From: an uncultured Acidimicrobiales bacterium
GTDB lineage: Bacteria > Actinomycetota > Acidimicrobiia > Acidimicrobiales > UBA10347
Direction of reading: 5' to 3'
Assembly (NCBI GenBank): GCA_937942965.1
Contig: CALDGN010000294.1
Location: 1 to 8,896 of the forward strand
Length of the DNA: 8,896 nt
Below are positions 6,213 through 8,896 of the stretch, one piece after another; the first letter of the stretch is position 1; each line of letters begins with the position of its first letter. Position numbers and translations under genes: made by a program. Under the pieces are notes generated by a model, which was not told the DNA's origin, did no database searches, and saw only the letters and a program-made list of their open reading frames with translations.

Positions 6213-6994
6213 GTCTCCTGGCTGGTTTCGGCGGTGATCGCATCGATCCCGCTGCGGAGGGCCCCGGCAAGAAGCCCAATGTCGTAGCTGACCGACACCA
6301 TGCGGAACCCGCGGCGAACCCAGTCGACCCCGGTTGCGGTATCACCAGCCAAACAGGCGGCGGCTTTGCCGTGCGCTTCGCACGCGGCCAGAAGCGAGTC
6401 GATGCCCGCCTGCATGCTCGGGTGTTCGGTCTGGCCAGGTACGCCGAGCGAGAGCGAGAGGTCACCGTGGCCGAGGTGACCGACATCGATGCCGGGCACC
6501 GACATGATCTCATCGGCGTTCGCGATGCCTCGTTCGGATTCGATGAGAGCGCACACCAGGGTGCGGTCGTGCGCGCCTTCGATGATCTCGGGCACCGTGT
6601 GGCCGCCGTAGTCATCGGCGGCGCCACCGAACATCGCGCCTCGTTGCCCGGTGGGCGGATAGCGAGTCAGTCGAACCAGCTGTTCGGCTTGCTCTGCGGT
6701 CTCGACCATCTGGAACAACATGCCCATCGCCCCGAGGTCGAGCAGCTGGGCGGTGTGTTCGTGCGTCGTTGCTCGGGGACGAACGAGCGGCACGATGTTG
6801 AGGCCTCGGCATAACGCAAGCTGGGTCTTGATCTCGGCGTACGAGAACCCGCTGTGCTCCATGTCGTAGAAGACAAAGTCGGCACCGCCCTGTTCCAAGA
6901 TTTGAGGTAGGCCGGGCGACAACAGCTCGAACACCATGGTGCCGAACACGGTTTCGCCAGCGGCCAGACGTTCTTTGACCGGATTGGGGCGCAC
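6209..6994 (-). CDS. HpcH/HpaI-family class II aldolase
   Basis: This 261-residue TIM-barrel protein belongs to the metal-dependent pyruvate aldolases such as 4-hydroxy-2-oxoheptanedioate aldolase and 2-keto-3-deoxy-L-rhamnonate aldolase. They cleave 4-hydroxy-2-oxo acids to pyruvate and an aldehyde. Expected residues are present: E46-H47 in D-M-E-H (catalytic histidine), R72 in L-V-R-P, metal ligand E152 in I-E-S-E-R-G and metal ligand D178 in H-G-D-L-S-L-S-L-G. The usual G-P-N-D-L-S reads G-H-G-D-L-S here, a change beside the metal site. The GTG at 6994 gives the normal family N terminus. It lies 9 bp after the ABC ATPase stop with no Shine-Dalgarno; a TAnnnT element ends 6 nt upstream, suggesting a leaderless transcript. 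Its 3' end overlaps the PhyH-type gene by 4 bp. Confidence 0.93.
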   Translation of the reverse strand: MRPNPVKERLAAGETVFGTMVFELLSPGLPQILEQGGADFVFYDMEHSGFSYAEIKTQLALCRGLNIVPLVRPRATTHEHTAQLLDLGAMGMLFQMVETAEQAEQLVRLTRYPPTGQRGAMFGGAADDYGGHTVPEIIEGAHDRTLVCALIESERGIANADEIMSVPGIDVGHLGHGDLSLSLGVPGQTEHPSMQAGIDSLLAACEAHGKAAACLAGDTATGVDWVRRGFRMVSVSYDIGLLAGALRSGIDAITAETSQET

Positions 6995-7006
6995 GAGCCG
7001 AAGTTA
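6995..7006 (-). promoter_or_regulatory. Candidate -10 element for a leaderless aldolase transcript
   Basis: TAACTT (7006-7001, minus strand), which contains the TAA stop of the ABC ATPase gene, is followed by 6 nt and then the GTG start of the aldolase. That is the distance expected if transcription begins on the start codon. The surrounding ACTAACTTCG closely resembles ACTAACCTCG upstream of the FAH-family gene. No good -35 box is visible 16-18 bp upstream, so this is weaker than the 4136-4171 promoter. Confidence 0.35.
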
Positions 7007-8143
7007 GTCGACGGTCGCCTCGTCGCTTTCTTCGTCGCCGTCGACTGCGGTGCGGATCGTCTCCGCCTGCTGGTGCTCGAGATCGATCACGTCTTGATCG
7101 TCGACAGCGTGGTCCGAATCGGACAAATCGATCGCTGCGTCCCCTGCTGATCCTGCGGCGCGTCGCTCCGCTTCGACGGGATTCTCGTGGCGCTCGTTGT
7201 ATTCGGCGATCGTGAGAGGTTGGAGCGTGACGTGTGTCCGGGCCCGCACCTGCGCAGATCGAGGGAAGCCGAGGAGCGGTCCGAGCTCGCCGACATAGGC
7301 GCCAGCGGATCGATCAGCGATGACCGTTTCGGTGCCGTCGCTGAACTCGCGCACGATGTCGACGGTTCCTTCGACGATGTCGTAGATGTAGTCGCTCTTG
7401 GCATCTTGGCGGAACAACACTTCGCCCGGCACGAGCATCAGCTGGCCCTGGGCGGTCGTCGCAGCTTCGTGCTCAGGCGTCATGTAGACGACCTGGTCCA
7501 TCGCCGGCAGCAAGCGATCGTCGTGGGTCGAGATGATGATCGTGCGCCCGCGATCGCGGAGCGAGCGGAGCAGCTGCACGACCGCCTCGGCACTGATGTG
7601 ATCGAGGTTCGCAGTGGGCTCGTCGGCCAGCAGAACCTTGGGATCGCCGACCAGGCCACGGGCGACAGCGACACGCTGTTGCTGGCCTCCGCTCAGATGC
7701 TTGGGCATGTGGTCGGCGCGCTCTTCGAGGCCGATCTCGGCAAGCAACACGTCGGCGCGAGCGAGGGCCTCTTTGCGCCTGACGCCCGCGACGAGCAGGG
7801 GAGCGGCGACGTTCTCTCGGGCGCTCAGCGACGGGATCAAGTTGAAGCCCTGGAACACGATGCCGATGGTGTGGCGCCGGTAGTCCTCGAGTTCGGTTCC
7901 GGACAACGACAGCACGTCGATGCCGTCGACGACCACGCTTCCGGACGTCGCCGGGATCATGCCGCTCAGGATCGACAGCAACGTGGTCTTGCCCGAACCC
8001 GATGGGCCGAGCAGCGCGATGAGCTGGCCCGGGGGAGCGTCGAGCTCGAAACCATCGAGCGGGCGAACCGTGTAGCGCTCCGAGGCGTACTCGACGACCA
8101 GGTCTTCGATGCGAACGAGCGAAGGGCGACTCTCGGGTCTCAT
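7004..8143 (-). CDS. ABC transporter ATPase (MacB/LolD type) fused to a cyclic-nucleotide-binding domain
   Basis: The 379-residue protein has a complete nucleotide-binding domain at about 9-225: Walker A G-P-S-G-S-G-K-T-T (46-54), Q-loop Q98, signature L-S-G-G-Q-Q-Q-R (150-157), Walker B V-L-L-A-D-E-P (170-176) and switch H207. LolD/MacB-type ATPases end near here, at about 220-240 residues. This one continues into a cyclic-nucleotide-binding-like beta-roll (about 232-315). Its phosphate-binding cassette reads G-E-L-G-P-L-L-G-F-P-R-S-A-Q-V (285-299), with the key E286 and R295. A low-complexity tail rich in Asp and Glu (about 320-379) follows. It would power the adjacent FtsX-like permease at the cytoplasmic membrane. 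The ATG at 8143 has GGAGG 7 nt upstream and overlaps the permease stop as ATGA. The fusion suggests that cAMP, cGMP or another ligand gates transport, which is inference. Confidence 0.95.
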   Translation of the reverse strand: MRPESRPSLVRIEDLVVEYASERYTVRPLDGFELDAPPGQLIALLGPSGSGKTTLLSILSGMIPATSGSVVVDGIDVLSLSGTELEDYRRHTIGIVFQGFNLIPSLSARENVAAPLLVAGVRRKEALARADVLLAEIGLEERADHMPKHLSGGQQQRVAVARGLVGDPKVLLADEPTANLDHISAEAVVQLLRSLRDRGRTIIISTHDDRLLPAMDQVVYMTPEHEAATTAQGQLMLVPGEVLFRQDAKSDYIYDIVEGTVDIVREFSDGTETVIADRSAGAYVGELGPLLGFPRSAQVRARTHVTLQPLTIAEYNERHENPVEAERRAAGSAGDAAIDLSDSDHAVDDQDVIDLEHQQAETIRTAVDGDEESDEATVD

Positions 8144-8896
8144 CCGAATGCCTCCGATGGCGAGGTGGCTCGGACTTTCATCACACCGGCCATGCCCGCC
8201 ACAGCAGCGACGACGACCGCGCCGACGGGGATCTGCCACCACGACGAGCTCGGCACCCGAACGATCATGGGGAACGCCGGCGCAACGAACGACTGCAGGA
8301 TGGCGGCGATGCCGACAGCGAGCGCCGTCATGATCACGCCCTGAACCAGTAACGAACTGGCGAGGTCTCGGGTCTTGCCGCCGACGGCCTTGAGTACGGC
8401 GAAGTCCCGGGTCCGTTCGAGGGCGGTGATGTAGACGATGGCTGCGATGACGATCGTGGTGATGAGCCAGAGCAATGCCTGGACGAGTGTGACCGAGCTG
8501 ATGGCGTTCTCGAGCGGCTTCAGCGTGTCCGACGTGACCTGTTCGCTCGACAAGACTTGGAACTCGGGTGGCAGGTTCGGCGCTGGGTCGTCGGTGATGA
8601 TCGCCATCGCAACGTCATTGCCTCCAGCCACGGCCTTCTGTGCGAACTCGATTGGGGCGAACACCATCGGCACGCCAGCGAGCACGGTCGCATCGTCGAC
8701 AATGCCAACCACCGTCACCGTTTCAGTGCCGAGGCGAGCCGATTCCCCCAGGCGTAATCCCGTCGTCGCGTCGACGACGACTTCGCCAGGACCTGCCGGC
8801 ATGCGTCCTTCGTCGAGGTTCTTCTGGACGTGATTGGGTCCCTTGAAGTCACGGCCGGCGACGAACACGCGCTCGCCATCGAGCTGGCTTGGCTGG
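8140..8896 (-). CDS. FtsX/MacB-type ABC transporter permease (5' end missing)
   Basis: The last 251 residues or so are visible; the start lies beyond position 8896, since the frame is open to the edge. The N-terminal part of the fragment is a soluble, extracytoplasmic-type domain (including V-V-G-I-V-D-D and P-M-V-F-A-P). Three hydrophobic segments follow, around L-L-W-L-I-T-T-I-V-I-A-A-I-V, G-V-I-M-T-A-L-A-V-G-I-A-A-I-L and I-P-V-G-A-V-V-V-A-A-V-A-G. Between the first two lies the FtsX-type cytoplasmic loop E-R-T-R-D-F-A-V-L-K-A-V-G-G-K, the coupling site to the ATPase. The C-terminal S-P-S-E-A-F-G matches the usual P-x-x-A-F ending. Such permeases work by mechanotransmission and usually export or release lipids, peptides or lipoproteins rather than import nutrients. 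It overlaps the ATPase gene by 4 bp, so the two are surely partners. Confidence 0.9.
   Translation of the reverse strand, partial: QPSQLDGERVFVAGRDFKGPNHVQKNLDEGRMPAGPGEVVVDATTGLRLGESARLGTETVTVVGIVDDATVLAGVPMVFAPIEFAQKAVAGGNDVAMAIITDDPAPNLPPEFQVLSSEQVTSDTLKPLENAISSVTLVQALLWLITTIVIAAIVYITALERTRDFAVLKAVGGKTRDLASSLLVQGVIMTALAVGIAAILQSFVAPAFPMIVRVPSSSWWQIPVGAVVVAAVAGMAGVMKVRATSPSEAFG

Noticed and set aside
7187..8344. Plus-strand open frame of 385 codons
   Set aside because: It is antisense to the ABC ATPase, which has every nucleotide-binding motif.

Overview
The window is a compact, GC-rich stretch of bacterial chromosome with every convincing gene on the minus strand, so transcription runs from high to low coordinates. 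The GC-rich codon use, GTG starts, starts without a Shine-Dalgarno site and protein style suggest an actinobacterium, perhaps the Acidimicrobiia. That placement is inference; no phylogenetic marker is present.

Reading in the direction of transcription, the window opens with the end of an FtsX/MacB-type ABC permease (8140-8896, start outside). It overlaps by 4 bp an ATPase that carries a cyclic-nucleotide-binding domain fused to its C terminus (7004-8143). Nine bases later begins a run of catabolic enzymes: an HpcH/HpaI-type aldolase (6209-6994), a PhyH-type Fe(II)/2-oxoglutarate oxygenase (5418-6212) and a TauD/TfdA-type oxygenase (4558-5421), joined by ATGA stop/start overlaps. A roughly 420-bp interval (4136-4557) follows. 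It holds a possibly broken small membrane-protein gene and a good promoter candidate. A second run then encodes a fumarylacetoacetate-hydrolase-family enzyme (3278-4135), a 2-oxopent-4-enoate-hydratase-family enzyme (2490-3281) and a D-2-hydroxyacid dehydrogenase (1489-2481). After a 52-bp gap comes signal peptidase I (804-1436). After another gap of about 50 bp comes an amidohydrolase cut by the window edge (1-751).

Together the enzymes look like a pathway for an organic acid. Two oxygenases would hydroxylate or cleave the substrate. The FAH-type enzyme, the hydratase and the aldolase resemble the lower part of meta-cleavage pathways: hydrolysis or decarboxylation of a dicarbonyl acid, hydration of a 2-oxo-4-enoate, and cleavage of a 4-hydroxy-2-oxo acid to pyruvate plus an aldehyde. 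The dehydrogenase would interconvert a 2-oxo acid and a 2-hydroxy acid, and the amidohydrolase could be a decarboxylase or hydrolase. The substrate cannot be read from the sequence. No ring-cleaving dioxygenase, regulator or importer is visible. No tRNA, rRNA, CRISPR array, insertion sequence or rho-independent terminator was seen.
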